Translations under genes and position numbers: made by a program
Source of the DNA: Eopsaltria australis
Taxonomy: Eukaryota > Chordata > Aves > Passeriformes > Petroicidae
Length of the DNA: 64,000 nt
NCBI GenBank assembly: GCA_034509425.1
Contig: JAVTVJ010000846.1
Span: 434,001 to 498,000 of the forward strand
Direction of reading: 5' to 3'
Notes under the pieces: model-generated
Database searches by the model: none
Seen by the model: only the letters and a program-made list of their open reading frames with translations
Told to the model about the DNA's origin: nothing
Shown: positions 25,392 through 35,775 of the stretch, in pieces
Layout: each line of letters starts with the position of its first letter
Position numbering within the stretch: position 1 is the first letter of the stretch

Positions 25392-26015
25392 TGTGTTAGG
25401 TTACAATGGTATGTATTCTATCACCATCTTCACGGGATGTCGGGGCCGGGTGGGGCAGTGTTCCTGATGGCCACAGAACGTTTGCTAATGGGCCGGTCGT
25501 TAGGGCCGGGTGGGGCACTTTACTCACCCCCAACGACTGCAGCTAATGGCTCATTGAGTCTCACTGATAAACTCCAGCCATTAGAGCCAGGTGGGAGCAC
25601 TTTACTTTGCTCATACCCAACGACTGCAGCTAGTGGCCCATCATCCCACTGTGAGATGCCCCGCCCAGGGGGAGGAACCAATGTATCCCTATCTGCATAT
25701 AAACTGGGATTTGAAGTACCACAAACTGCTTTTTCCACTGGATCCTCAGAGGAAGACCAGATCCTTCTACACCACCACTGGACTTTCAGAGGAGAACTAC
25801 ACCTTTCACAGGATCACTGCTCCAACAGAATCACATCTGTCACTCCCAGAGGACTGCAGCCACCTTCTAAGTGGACTGCTACCAACACCCTGACCGACAG
25901 GGTGTCAGGTTGTATTCTGACTCTGTCAGTGTTTTTGTATTATTACATTTTTTTTTTCTATTAAATTGTAGTTCTGACTTTGAGCCTCTCACTGATTTGC
26001 TTTCAAACTACCACA
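25392..26015 (+). mobile_element. Solo LTR (624 bp) with 4-bp target duplication and repeated U3
   Basis: The ends are TGTGTTAG and CTACCACA, which are inverted repeats with one mismatch. The flanks tatg (25388-25391) and tatg (26016-26019) form an exact 4-bp duplication, the length typical of gammaretrovirus-like (ERV1) integrases. The U3 contains two to three degenerate units of ~60-80 bp, each with gccgggtggggca-like and cgactgcagctaatgg-like blocks (25443, 25503 and 25587 onward). A TATA box (catataaa) is at 25696-25703, and an ATTAAA poly(A) signal at 25960-25965 follows a T-rich run. I recognise the R/U5 part ('ggatcctcagaggaagacca', 25740-25759) as a passerine LTR type. The 191-codon frame across it (25389-25964) is a by-product of the LTR, not a gene. 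Confidence 0.88.
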
Positions 26016-27950
26016 TATGTCATTTAGGTAGTTACTTACAATCATCTTCCAGTTGCTCCATTTTTTAAAATTAGGATATATCTTTAAATAATAATCTCCA
26101 TGTCACTGTATTTTACCTTCCCATGTACTACTTTGACCCCAAAGTTTTTTAAAAGAAAGCCGGGAGCAAGAGAGTATGGAAAACTTTGTTTTCATCTGAG
26201 TCCTGAATTATGCTTGTATGTCAGGGAATGGGAGGAATTGAATATACAGTATTACAAAATGCAGCCTAGTATTAAATGACTGCATTAAAACACACGTATA
26301 TGCATATCATATCATGCAGTCTTACACATGAATAGAGAAAAAAAAGCCCAGAAATTAAATTTTCTTTTCACTTCTTACGCAAAGAAAGTAAAATCAGACA
26401 GTGGCATGTAAAAGAAAATTGCATTTCTAAAATGCTTCATTTTAAAAATGACTGGGTGTTTCTTCAATGGAGATTAATCTGTTGACTTGACTGCCCTTAC
26501 TGACCTCTGCTCAGAAAAGTGTTCACTAGTCCTTCAGTCTGGCAACCACTGCATTTGACTAAACGCCTGCCTTCAGCTTCAAGGCAACATTACGATGCTG
26601 CAGTGAATCTAGTTCTGCTTTTAATGCCTTTTTATCTTCTCTTGCATCTTTTAGAATAGTGCTGTCTCTCTGTTTCCATTGACGTAATTGGATATAATAT
26701 TTCAAAATTCCTTCTCATAAACTAAAATGCTCTTCAACTGCAGAAAAAAAAAAAAAAAGTCTTTATTTCTTTCTACCGGAAGTCTTTGGCATAGTGGAAA
26801 GGGCTGTGAATCACAAGCTACTGCCCTGTTTAAATAGTAAAACGTAATAAATGCAAGGCAATAGTCTGCCTATTCCTCTACACACACATACATTTGCCCT
26901 TCATGGTGCTCCACAAGAACAAATAGGACATTATTTTTAGACTTTCCTTTCTCCATAAGGAAGGCATGGAGGAGCTGCTGAGCAACCGCATGAAAGAATG
27001 CAGTAGCTAGTTTTCCAAAACAACAACCAAAATGGCTCCATCTGAGCCTCTGCTCAGAAGCAGTACAGCTTTATTCCCTGATTAAGTAACGCTGAATTAT
27101 GAAAATGACAGGGGGTGGCTCAAATGCATGTTTTCACTTCTCAAGGCCTAATTTGAAGGAAATGAACTTGAAGAAGACAAATTTCACAGCTTTTAAGAGC
27201 CTCGTTACTGACCTGCATTAACTGCAGTTTTAACAACCTTTGCCAGGTCCTGTGTAAGGAAACAAGTCACCTTCTTCTGTACCTAATGCATATTCAGCTC
27301 AACTAAATTGTTATAGTATTGACACATGGATTGCTGAAATTTCAACTATTTTGAGACAGGTCATAGCAGTCTTGAATCATGTGAATTTACAACGAAACAC
27401 AGCAATTACCTCCTACCTCTGTTGTTAGTGCTTTTATTGTTTGACTTGTTTCATGCTGGTATGTCTGCTGGTGTGCATGGAGGGCAAACAGACACCATGG
27501 TGGTGTTGCTTAGAGACCTAAACCCAACTCTAAACACCAAAGCGTATTAATTTGATCCTTAGTTTTGCAACACGGTGGTAATTCTGAGCGCCCCAAAATA
27601 GGAGAATGGCAAATCCAAGCAGTCTTTTATCACAGCATACAGAACCATGTGCTACCTGGTTACTGATCATAGCTCCTTCCTTGTTCAGTGCTGATGCCAC
27701 GACCAGGCCATGGCTGTGATGTGGGGGAAGAAGCAAGTGCTGCAGCGTTCATGAGTGCTCATTATGGTGCCACCACACACAGCACAACAGAGCTTGAGCA
27801 TGTTGCATTTAAAGTGTGATGTTCTCAAGTTCACTGCAAATAAACGTGCTGCACAACTTCCACCAGTATCGAGGAGCCCTGATGAAACTACACGTCTGCT
27901 TTCACCAATGAGAAATTTGTCCATGCACCTGTGTACTTCAAGCTGTGTGT
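26016..27950. other. Intergenic DNA upstream of AUH
   Basis: No gene or repeat was recognised. The stretches at about 26460-26660 and 26960-27300 are more balanced in composition and lower in simple repeats than their surroundings. They could hold conserved non-coding elements, but that is only an impression. Confidence 0.4.
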
Positions 27951-28550
27951 GAGAATCACAGAATCAGAGAATGTCAAGGGGTTGGAACGGATTTTAAAAA
28001 TCATCCCCAATCCCATGCCATAGGCAGAGCCATCTCCCACAGACCAGGTTGCTCAAGGCCTTATTCAACTTAAACGCTGCTAGGGCTCGGGCACCCACGG
28101 CTTCTCTGGGCAAACTATTCTAGTGTGTCTCATCCACTGTCACAGTAAAGGATTTCTTCCCAAAATCTCACCTAAATTTCCTCTCTTAATGTGTAGCTTC
28201 TCCTGTCACTACAGATCCTGACGAATTTCCCTTCAGATATTGGATGGTTGCTGTAGGGTCTCCACACAACCTTCTCTTCTCCATCTCTTCATCAGGCTGA
28301 ACAGCCACAGCTCCCTCCGCCTATCTTTGTAGGGGAGGTGCTCCAGCCCCCTTATCACCTTCATGGCCTCATCTGGACTTCCTTAATCGGTTTCATGTCT
28401 TTCTTCTGTTGGGGACCCCAGAGCTGGATGCAGTGTTTCAGGTGGGGTCTCACCACAGCGGAGCAGAGGGGCAGAATCCCCTCTCTCCCCTGCTGCCCAC
28501 GCTGCATTTGACGCAGCCCACGATGGGGCTGGTTTTCTGTCAAGTCTCAG
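27951..28550 (-). mobile_element. CR1 LINE fragment abutting the AUH CpG island
   Basis: It begins with the complement of the CR1 3' tail ('gaatcacagaatcagagaat' at 27953) and continues through the 3' UTR blocks ('caggttgctcaaggcc' near 28044, 'cttcagatattggatgg' near 28232). It ends inside the ORF2 C-terminus ('agcggagcagaggggcagaa' near 28457, 'gctgcatttgacgcagccca' near 28501). The copy is 5'-truncated about 200 bp before the AUH start codon. It is more diverged than the copy at 29220-30055, so it is probably older. Confidence 0.88.
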
Positions 28551-28653
28551 ATCTCCCCCGGCCGGCGAGCCTTGTCCTGCCACGAGCACCGCCGGGATGG
28601 GGCTGGCGCAGGAGCCCCCTCCCCGCGGCCCCGGGCGGTGGCGGCGGCGGCGC

Positions 28654-28674
28654 GGGGAGGGGAGGGGAGGGGGG
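28654..28674 (+). promoter_or_regulatory. G-quadruplex-type tract in the AUH promoter
   Basis: Four consecutive G runs (4, 4, 4 and 6 G) are separated by single A residues. This is a textbook short-loop quadruplex motif, about 90-110 bp upstream of the AUH start codon. Confidence 0.75.
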
Positions 28675-28764
28675 AGCGGCGCCCCGTGCGTGCCGCAGCC
28701 GGTCACGTGGGCGGCGGGACCGGGGCCGGGGCCGCGAGCGGCTGAGGCGGCGCTGGAAGCAGCG

Positions 28765-28993
28765 ATGGCGGCGGCGGCGGCGCTGGGCGGGCTCGGCCTC
28801 CTGCGCGCCCGGCTCAGGCTCGCAGCCGCAGCCGCCGCGACCTCCGCCGCCCTCGGCCGCACCGGCCACCGCGCGCCCCCGCTGCGGGGAGGCGGTGCCG
28901 CCGCGGCTCTCCCCTGGGCCGGGAGGAGCTACGGCTCCCAGGCGAAGGAAGAGGAGGAGCTGCGCGTCCGGTACCTGGATGATGAGCACAAAG
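28765..28993 (+). CDS. AUH: AUH exon 1: mitochondrial presequence and N-terminus
   Basis: AUH is the mitochondrial 3-methylglutaconyl-CoA hydratase of leucine breakdown (enoyl-CoA hydratase/crotonase family), and it also binds AU-rich RNA. Exon 1 encodes residues 1-76 plus one base of codon 77. The start MAAAAALGGLGLL is Ala/Leu-rich with spaced Arg and no acidic residue early on, as expected for a matrix-targeting peptide. It resembles the MAAA start of mammalian AUH. The segment YGSQAKEEEELRVRYLDDEH parallels human YSSE...EDELRVRHLEEE just before the hydratase core. The exon ends at a consensus donor (AAAG|GTAACG) in phase 1, the same protein position as in human. ATG at 28765 has G at -3 and +4. 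An in-frame ATG at 28597 with no intervening stop would add 56 residues, but I reject it because the added Gly/Arg/Pro-rich peptide comes from the GC-rich promoter. Confidence 0.93.
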
Positions 28994-29220
28994 GTAACGG
29001 GGGGAAGGCGGCTCTGCACCCGCTGTCCCGGCCTGGCCGGGGTGACCCCTGCGGGGCAGGGAGAGGGCGGCCCTGGGGGAGCTGCCGGGCGGCGAGGGGC
29101 GGGACGAGAGCGGTGGCTCCTCCTTCTCCTTGTCACCGCGGCCGGGGTTGCGTCGCAGGGTGCTGGGAGCCGCTGGCATGGCAGTGCCAGAACTGGGTCA
29201 GCTTGGTCCCTCTTGGCTCT

Positions 29221-30055
29221 TCACAGCATCGTAGAATGGTTTGGGTTGGAAAGGACCTTGGATACTATCTGGTTCCAATTTCTCTGCCATGGGCAGGGAC
29301 ACCTCTTACTAGACCAGGTTTGCTTAGGGCCCCCTCCAACCTGGCCTTGAACACCTCCAGGGATGGGGCATCCACAGGTTCTCTGGGCAACCTATTCCAG
29401 TGCCTCACCACCCTCACAGTAAAGATTTTCCTTCCTGATATCCAATCTAGACCTACTCTCTGTCAATTTGAACCCATTCCACCTTGTCCTGTTGCTGCAT
29501 GCCCTTCTAAATAGTCTTCCCTCGTCTTTCATATAGGTTCCTTTCAGGTACTGGAAGGTTACAATGAGGTTGCTTCAAAGCCTTCTCATTTCTGTGCCAA
29601 ACAGTTCCAATTCTGTCAGTCTTTCTTTATAGGAGAAGTGTCCCATTCTTCTGATCATCCTGGTGGCCTCCTCTGGACTCACTCCAACAGGTCCATGTCC
29701 TTCCTGTGCTGGGACCCCAGAGCTGCATGCAGGGTTCCAGGTGGGGTCTCACCAGAGCAGAGCAGAGGGGCAGAATCCCTTCCCTCCCCTGCTGTCCACG
29801 CTGCTTTGGATGCAGCCCAGGACACGTTTGGCTTTCAGGGCTGGGAGTGCCCATGGCTGGGTCATGTCCAGCCTCATCCACCAGCACCCCCAAGTCCTTC
29901 TCCCCAGGGCTGCTTTCCATCTGTTCATCCTCCAGCCTGTGCTGATACTGGGGGCTGTCCTGACCCACTTGAAGCACCTTGCACTTGGTCTCGTTAAACC
30001 TTCAAGAGCTTATCTGGGTCACTGTGGATGGCATCCTGTCCTTCAGGTGTATCAA
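29221..30055 (-). mobile_element. CR1 LINE, 3' half with ORF2 C-terminus, in AUH intron 1
   Basis: It begins with the complement of the CR1 tail ('catcgtagaatggtttgggt' at 29226) and runs through the 3' UTR into the ORF2 end, readable on the minus strand at 29627-29977 ([28 protein letters not shown]). By eye it is very similar to 2857-3735, including the same shifted reading frames. It is 5'-truncated at about 30055 and relatively young. Confidence 0.9.
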
Positions 30056-33000
30056 CACCATCAGTCTTCTTTTCCAGAGTACTGCAGCGTATGTACTGTG
30101 TTTGTGAGGTATATCTCTCTGAGTTGACATCCGTTGGCCACTCTTAATTGTGAGAAAATGAAGTTTAGCAGCAGACATCTGGAGTCATATTGCTTCAGAC
30201 ATCGATTTTGTGCTTGTATGCAGGGGGCAGAGAAGGGCACAGAATTTGTATCCATGTTTTCTGTGAAGGTATGGCTTCAGTGTTCTCTCATCTCATGCCA
30301 CTTTCCTAATAACCATCTCATCCTTCTCCTTGCTTTTAGTGTTGTCAACTACTACTCACCTTGTTCTACTCTGTAATACCAAGAGTCTTGTTTTAACTTG
30401 CCTGGTTAAAAAAAGAAGGAAAATCTGTCCTCCTTAGTGACCTGCAGCCAGTGCATCACAGCACAGACACTCTGTACTTCCTCTTGTGATGTGGTGCTCA
30501 CCAGATTTTAGAGGTGTTCCTTCCTGTGGTATTTGTAACTTCCTTCCCCTGTGGATGCAGCAGGGCTAAGAATTGTGGAGAAGAGGTAAGTGCAAACTCT
30601 GTTCCAGAGGATTTATTTTTGTAGCTATGATGTTGATACCTGCTTTTATGGAGAGGGCCATAGTATAGGGTTTTGGTTATCTGAGGTGGTGAACCTCTTT
30701 ATATGGAGAATGTGTCTTGGAACCACCATATGTTGAGATGCACAGTTTAGTTTACATTTTTGAGCACATCAACTCAGCTATTTCAGACCTGCTGCCAATT
30801 CAGACAAATGCCCATGAGTTAAGAACACTTGTACATAGATTTGTATACATACACAGAGAGGTAACTTTAAAACTTTGAATTTTAGTATGAGGCTTAGAAG
30901 ATTATTCTTTCTTTTTCAAGGGAAAACTGATGTTGTGCTTTCATCTGAGGGCAGGTTTTTATAATTATTTAGGATTGATAGTAAAGGTGATGTAATCTGA
31001 TCCTGAAATCATCCTCTTAGTTGTGGTTCTGTTCCCAGCTCTTTACACTTCCTTCAAAATGTGCTACTTTATTCCTGTTTTTCCAGACAACTGTGGAATT
31101 CAGAATTAGTTTAAAACATCTATTCAGATTTTTTTGGGATTGTTTTAAGTTAAGGAAGAGACAAGAAAGGAGCAAAGAAGAGTTTGTAAAATGTTAGAAG
31201 AGTGTTTTTCCTTGTTTATTTTGTGCTTTACCAAGAACTGGTAGAAAATATCATGATGTTACGCAGTACTCAACTTTTATTTCTATTACACTACCAACAT
31301 AGTATTGGCAGTGTGTTCCAGCTGTTGAATCAGCTAGGAATCATTGTTTTTGTAATGTTATGAAGCTGTTTTGTGCTGAAAATGTAGCCTAATGCCCCAA
31401 AACATGGAAAGAGTATTTGTAATGTTAAAGCAACTGTCAGTATCATAAGTGTATTTTTAAATAATGAATTAGTTTTAGCAGAAGGAATTTTCTTTGTTAC
31501 TGACTTTCAGAAGGACATAGAAGCAAACACTTTTACAAAAATATAGGAACAATTATGTAGAAAGAGGCCAGAAGGAGATGTAAACTTCATGTGCCTTCTT
31601 CAGCAGCGCAAAGACCAGGCAATGTTTCGGCAAAAGAAACATGGCTCTGCTTCCTCCCATAGTGCTAAGACACCCCCTTCTCCTCCCCTTTCATGCTAAG
31701 TTCATCTATATTTATCTGCTTACAGCATGTAATATCCCTGGTGAGTGAGGACACTGGCTCTATAAACACCCCTGTGGTCTTTCTTGCTCTTTTCTACCCT
31801 ACCGTTTCTTGATTTACCATTTCATGTTCTAGACTTTCCCATATGTACTCTGGTGCCCCGTGGTGTCACCACACTCTGCCATTACATACTTCTTGACTCC
31901 ACTCAGGGTCAGACCCTGTTCTCTGACTACCTTTTATGGCACACACATGCCTGTTGATGCTATGGTTGTGCTCTTAACACATACCTGATGTTTCCATGTT
32001 ACTCAGAGAAGGATGTATTGTGAATACTGGGGAGGAAGAAAAACTGGCTGTACCTGCCTCACGTGCAGGCACATATCTTGTAGGACTAGACAATTCCTTG
32101 CCTGTAGGGAAAGTAGCAAACTGTTCTGCTTCATATCACTTCCATGTGATTTGCATACCCCAGATCTTGGGAAATTATTAAACATAAACTAAAATGAGAC
32201 TGGATTTGCAAAGGCTAGCTATTGAACTTTTAACTCAAGGATTTCCAGCTTCCAAATTTAACCTGGACTAGAATACAAAAGGTGTGAGATTTTTGAAGAA
32301 TGTGATTGAAAAATACCTGTATATTCTGCACATGTTGCAATTCGTGAAGCTCTTAGTGTCAGTTTTCTGTCTGTAAAGATGACTGTCAGTGCATTAGTAT
32401 TTTTTAACTAAGTATATATCTTTTACTTTATTTGAGATTCTATTTGATCATCACTAGGGCTGAAATGTATTACAGCTGTTGACATTTCAGAACTTAGTGA
32501 AGTTACATTAGTGATCCCATTACAAATTTAAATTAACTTAGTGCTTTGGATTTTTTAGTTATTGGTGCAATTGGGAGAAATATCTTTTTAGTCTTGACTT
32601 CAGTGTTGCAGTGTCACTTGCTGGAATGTGATATAAATATTTATAAAATTTAGATTTTACACTAGAATGACTCCTTATGGTCAAATTTCCCAGCTGGTTT
32701 TGGTTCAGTTTAGAGTAAGACAGATTTTGGTCTTCATCAGTTAGAATTTTAATGTACATGGAAAGGGCAAAAATAAATATAGTCTTGGTTGAAGTTGTTT
32801 GCTCAGAGGCTGGAAACTGATAGCTAGCTGATAAATTGGAAAAACTTCCCCTTCTTTTGCTGTGTTTAAAGCAAGACTGAGCAGGTGAGGTCTACTAATT
32901 TAAGAAATGAGAAGAAGAGTTAAAGCAAAATTTAGACATGAAACAGGCTCAGATAGGGCATTTTGAAGAGTGTTTTGGTGCTTTTAAAAAGTACTAGTTA

Positions 33001-33719
33001 ATACACATCTGTGTGGTTTTTCACTTAGGTACTTCTTGATAAGATGATTAATAAAAGCCACTAGAATTGTGCATTATATATTCACCATATGTTCCTGTTT
33101 TGCTTAAAAAACTACTTTAGAATAATAAACATCTAAGTTCACTTGTCTGCCTTGGTTTATCTGAGTAGTTAAGTGAAACAGGCTTAAAAAGCTTACTTTG
33201 GTCCTCCTTCCATTTTTTCAAAGTATAATTCAGACTTTTAAAATTATTTATTTAATTATGGAAAATTACATTTGTTTGTGTGTATTTAATGCAAATAAAT
33301 AATAAGAAAATAAAAACAAATAAATAAAAAAATTTCTGCAGGTACTTTATATGCAGACGTAGTGAGTCTTTTGAACTCTGACAAAACTACTAGTAGAGGT
33401 TCAAAGACAAGATTTATTTTTAAATGACCATTTAAATGTATTTCTACCAAACATTGAGGATGTAGGTTTTGGTCCCTAAAAAGTACAAGATAAAAGAGAA
33501 AAAAACCATTATTAAAAGTAAGATTTTCTGTGTGCTGATACAAACAGTAGTTAAACCAGTATCCTCCTCACGTTATTCAAGTATTAAATTCAGTGTATGC
33601 TATGAAATCAGGATGTTTCTGGGAAGTTACAGATATTTTGAAGCTATCTTCCAGATACATATGTATCTTTATTTCAGTAAAAGAGTTTTTTTGCTTTTAC
33701 TGTGCATAACTTCCTTTTT

Positions 33720-33762
<43 letters not shown>

Positions 33763-34335
33763 CTTCTCTTAAACATTGAGCATTGTACCACAGGCAACTT
33801 CAACTTTCTCTTTTGCCAGGGGCAACTTATAGGTAGAGAACATGCTGTACATTTACATATACTTTGCCTCTAATGGTTGGCTAGGAAAGTACAGGAATAT
33901 TGCTGCTTATATTAGACAACACTGGGAATGATTGTCTCTTGGAGAGCCTAGCCAGTTAAGATGAAGTTAGTTTTCAGTATGCAGATGTATTTTTAATAGA
34001 TGTGCATTATGCGCTGAAGTGTGTCCGAGAAATAATGTGGGGATGACTTCCAGGAAAAACTATGGCATTAATACTGAGTTTAGGATTATGTGATTGCTTA
34101 TTCCTTCTTAGTGGATCTGTCACGTTTTTGATACCGTACAGATACACCAACAAAGCAAATGCTACTACTATTACTAATTTCTACTTATATTTATTAATTA
34201 TTACTTTTTAATATATTTTCTTTCACGAGTAGATTTTCCAAACAGTTTATTTTAAAGGATTTTGGAAAGCACAATATATATGTTTGTGCTTTAGGAAGAA
34301 TGGACCATGATTAAAATGCTTCAGATGACAATGTA
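30056..34335. other. AUH intron 1 interior, no feature besides simple repeats
   Basis: AT-rich intron sequence with no recognised exon or RNA gene. The open frames (134 codons or fewer) are low-complexity or featureless; the 33469-33873 frame is produced by the T run. Confidence 0.5.
33722..33762. repeat. Poly(T) run, 41 bases
   Basis: A pure T homopolymer preceded by a C and another six T. There is no AATAAA complement close to either side and no gene-like sequence behind it, so evidence for a retrocopied mRNA tail is lacking. Length may be inaccurate because of sequencing of homopolymers. Confidence 0.9.
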
Positions 34336-34339
34336 ACAG

Positions 34340-35775
34340 GTATTATTGAAAAGCCACAGCAATCAAGTCAAGTCCCCCATGACTGGAAAAGGGGAAACAT
34401 TGTACCCATCTTTAAAAGGGGTAGAAAGCTGGAGGCTGGGAACTACTGACCCATCAACTTCACCTCTGTGCCTGGAAGAGTCATGGAACAGATCTTGGAA
34501 GTTGTGCTAAGGCACATGGAGGACAGGGAGGTGATTCAAGACAGCCAGCATGGCTTCACCAAGGACATGTGCTACTTGACCAACCCAGTGGCCTTCTGTG
34601 ATGGAGTGCACTCTATCAGTGGTCAAGGGAATGGCTACAGATGTCATTTATCTGGACTTCTGGAAAGCCTTTTACAGAGTTCCCCACAACGTCCTTCTTT
34701 CTAAAGTGGAGAGAGATGGATTTGATGGATGGACTGTTCAGTGAATAAGAAGTTTGTTGGATGGTGACATCCGGAATGCAGTGGTTAATGGCTCAGAGGC
34801 CTGATGGATGTCTCTAACAAGTGGTGTGCCTCAAGTGTCTATACATGGTGTGATTTAGTATCTTCATTGATGACATAGATGAAGGGATTGAGTTCACCTT
34901 CAGCAAAATTTTAGATGACACCAAGCTGAGTGCTGCAGTTACACATCTGAAGGATAGGGTGCTATCCAGAGGGACCTGGACAAACTTAAGAAGTGGGCAC
35001 ATGGGAATCTCATGGAATTTAACGAGACCAAGTGCAAGGTGCTTCAGCTGGGTCAGGACAACCCCCCATGTCGGCACAGGCTGGGCAATAAACAGATCAA
35101 GAGCAGCCCTGGTGAGAAGGACTTGGTTGGGTGAGCTGGTGAATGTGGCTGGACGTGACCCAGCCATGGACACTCCCAGCCCAGAAAGCCAAATGTGTCC
35201 TGGGCTGCATCCAAAGCAGCGTGGGCAGCAGGGGAGGGAGGGGATTCTGCCCCTCTGCTCTGCTCTGGTGAGACCCCACCTGGAACCCTGCATGCAGCTC
35301 TGGGGTCCCAGCACAGGAAGGACATGGACCTGTTGGAGTGAGTCCAGAAGAGCCATGAGTATGATTAGAGGGATGGAGTATCTTTCCTGTGAAAAAAGTC
35401 TGAGGGAATTGAGATTGTTCAGCTAGAAGATTGGGGTTCGGGATCGCCTTACTGTGGCTTTCCATTTTCTGAAGGGAGCCTGCAAGAAATGTAGAGAGGG
35501 ACTTTTTACAATGCCATGTAGTGACAGGACAAGGACTTTAAACTGAAAGAGAGCAAGTTAAGTTTAGATATTAGGAAGAAATTCTTTACTATTAGGGATT
35601 AAAACTGATTGCCCAGAGAAGCTGTGGATACTCCATCCCTGGAGTTGTTCAAGGTGAGGTTGGATGGGCCTCTGGACAACCTGGTCTAGTGCAAGGTGTC
35701 CTTGCAGGGGCCTTGGAACGAGATGATCTTGAAGGTCCCTACCATCCTCAGGGTGCTCAGATCATGTAGTAATTG
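34340..35775 (+). mobile_element. CR1 LINE copy, RT domain to 3' end, in AUH intron 1 (sense)
   Basis: The plus strand shows the RT start (WKRGNIVPIFKRG-like block at 34384), then [21 protein letters not shown] (34454-34520) and [11 protein letters not shown] (34530-34562). It continues with a [27 protein letters not shown] block (34670-34730), [14 protein letters not shown] near 35020 and the ORF2 end with [11 protein letters not shown] near 35250. The 3' UTR ends near 35755 ('cttgaaggtccctaccatcc'). Frames are interrupted by stops and shifts. It shares the ORF2-end lesions of the copies at 2857 and 29221. It is 5'-truncated and about 1.4 kb. Confidence 0.88.

Larger units (their letters stand above)
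28560..29190. promoter_or_regulatory. AUH: AUH CpG island / promoter
   Basis: GC content rises abruptly, with dense CpG, between the two CR1 copies, and the AUH start codon sits inside. Visible candidate sites are an E-box cacgtg at 28704-28709 (in ggtcacgtgg, a USF/TFE-like site) and a G-quadruplex-type tract of four G runs at 28654-28674. There are also several GC boxes and no TATA box. This is the expected TATA-less housekeeping promoter. The transcription start is not resolved and should lie between about 28560 and 28760. Confidence 0.8.

Noticed and set aside
25389..25964. 191-codon frame
   Set aside because: It coincides with the solo LTR and has no protein homology.
23007..26015. The two LTRs as the two ends of one provirus
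   Set aside because: They differ in sequence, length, orientation and target-duplication length, and the 0.8 kb between them has no retroviral genes. Each has its own exact duplication.
28409..29514. Three long open frames on both strands (up to 313 codons) across the AUH promoter
   Set aside because: High GC content removes stop codons in all frames. They run through CR1, the promoter and the intron donor. Only the frame containing AUH exon 1 has protein homology.
33722..33762. Poly(T) run as the tail of a retrocopied gene on the minus strand
   Set aside because: No poly(A) signal complement nearby, no target duplication and no gene-like sequence adjoining.
34814..35465. Minus-strand frames of 180, 122 and 90 codons
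   Set aside because: They are antisense shadows of the sense CR1 copy. The equivalent antisense frames recur at the other CR1 copies.
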